Shown here one piece after another: positions 63,917 to 64,000 of a stretch of 64,000 nucleotides of DNA. This DNA is from Hyphomonadaceae bacterium. GTDB lineage: Bacteria > Pseudomonadota > Alphaproteobacteria > Caulobacterales > Hyphomonadaceae. Position 1 is the stretch's first letter, and each line of letters begins with the position of its first letter. A program made the position numbers and the translations under genes. The stretch spans positions 62,001 through 126,000 of the forward strand of contig JADKDU010000005.1 of NCBI GenBank assembly GCA_016714495.1. The letters run 5' to 3'. The notes under the pieces were generated by a model. That model was given only the letters and a program-made list of their open reading frames with translations, was not told the origin of the DNA and did not search any database.

Positions 63917-64000
63917 TTAGCGCCTGTATTTCTCGAGAACCAGCGAGCCCCGCACGCGTTCCTGCTCACGCGTGGGCGGAACAACGGAGACAAAGCCGAT
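63917..64000 (-). CDS. C-terminal fragment of a gene cut by the window edge
   Basis: On the minus strand the last 27 codons of a gene are present, entering from the window edge and ending LVLEKYRR before TAA at 63917. VPPTREQERVRG precedes it. Too short for a family assignment. It would be cotranscribed with the M23 gene (121-base gap). Confidence 0.5.
   Translation of the reverse strand: MGFVSVVPPTREQERVRGSLVLEKYRR

Noticed and set aside
1..64000. tRNA, rRNA, CRISPR arrays and insertion sequences
   Set aside because: I looked for cloverleaf ends, regularly spaced repeats and transposase motifs and saw none. A covariance-model scan was not possible.

Overview
The window is GC-rich, gene-dense chromosomal DNA of an alphaproteobacterium, most likely in or near the Hyphomonadaceae/Caulobacterales. 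That placement rests on gene content and order: cobS and cobT near a J-domain protein and bolA, xerD divergent from aroK-aroB, an aa3-type cytochrome oxidase subunit IV-like gene ahead of a split pntAA-pntAB-pntB operon, and many TonB-dependent receptors, lipoproteins and BlaI/M56 genes. I see no rRNA, tRNA, CRISPR array, transposase or prophage. Genus and species cannot be read from the sequence alone.

Layout. 0-10 kb (mostly minus strand): a secreted phytase-like esterase, a HExxxGHH metallopeptidase-like lipoprotein, cobaltochelatase CobT and CobS separated by small unrelated genes, a J-domain protein divergent from bolA, and an orphan LuxR regulator that keeps all six acyl-homoserine-lactone pocket residues. 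10-16 kb: aroB-aroK, two envelope proteins, XerD and an M14-type carboxypeptidase lipoprotein. 16-25 kb: a large TonB-dependent receptor whose 3' end is frameshifted, an RND efflux adaptor and permease, and an AraC regulator. 25-34 kb is the least conventional part. It holds two members of a secreted family with a WDGDT motif, a C-terminally haemed cytochrome lipoprotein, two DUF6644-like membrane proteins, a DUF6152 protein, an ArsR/SRPBCC pair, and a decayed stretch with a broken lipocalin-like gene and an oxidoreductase remnant.

34-44 kb: an ABC exporter of the YbbA/YbbP type next to the TesA-like esterase, an amber-interrupted lipoprotein gene, a DUF3089 hydrolase whose usual serine nucleophile position is Asp, a cytochrome/PQQ quinoprotein dehydrogenase and an alpha/beta hydrolase. 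44-52 kb: the proton-translocating transhydrogenase operon, a methyltransferase, a Tat-exported PLP aminotransferase-like lipoprotein and RimO. 52-64 kb: tandem DUF2807 lipoproteins, PPK2, ribosomal protein S4, TerC, a second frameshifted TonB receptor, a BlaI-M56 pair in which the M56 protease carries a coiled-coil and ankyrin tail, a small secreted protein and an M23 endopeptidase.

The genes point to a Gram-negative aerobe that invests in its envelope: lipoproteins, outer-membrane uptake, efflux, periplasmic redox and peptidoglycan remodelling. At least six genes are interrupted by a single-base-type frameshift, a stop codon or a truncation. Several lie in short homopolymers, so assembly indels must be excluded before any is called a pseudogene. 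The best candidates for undescribed biology are the BlaI/M56-ankyrin pair and the DUF6644/cytochrome/DUF6152/WDGDT envelope set.
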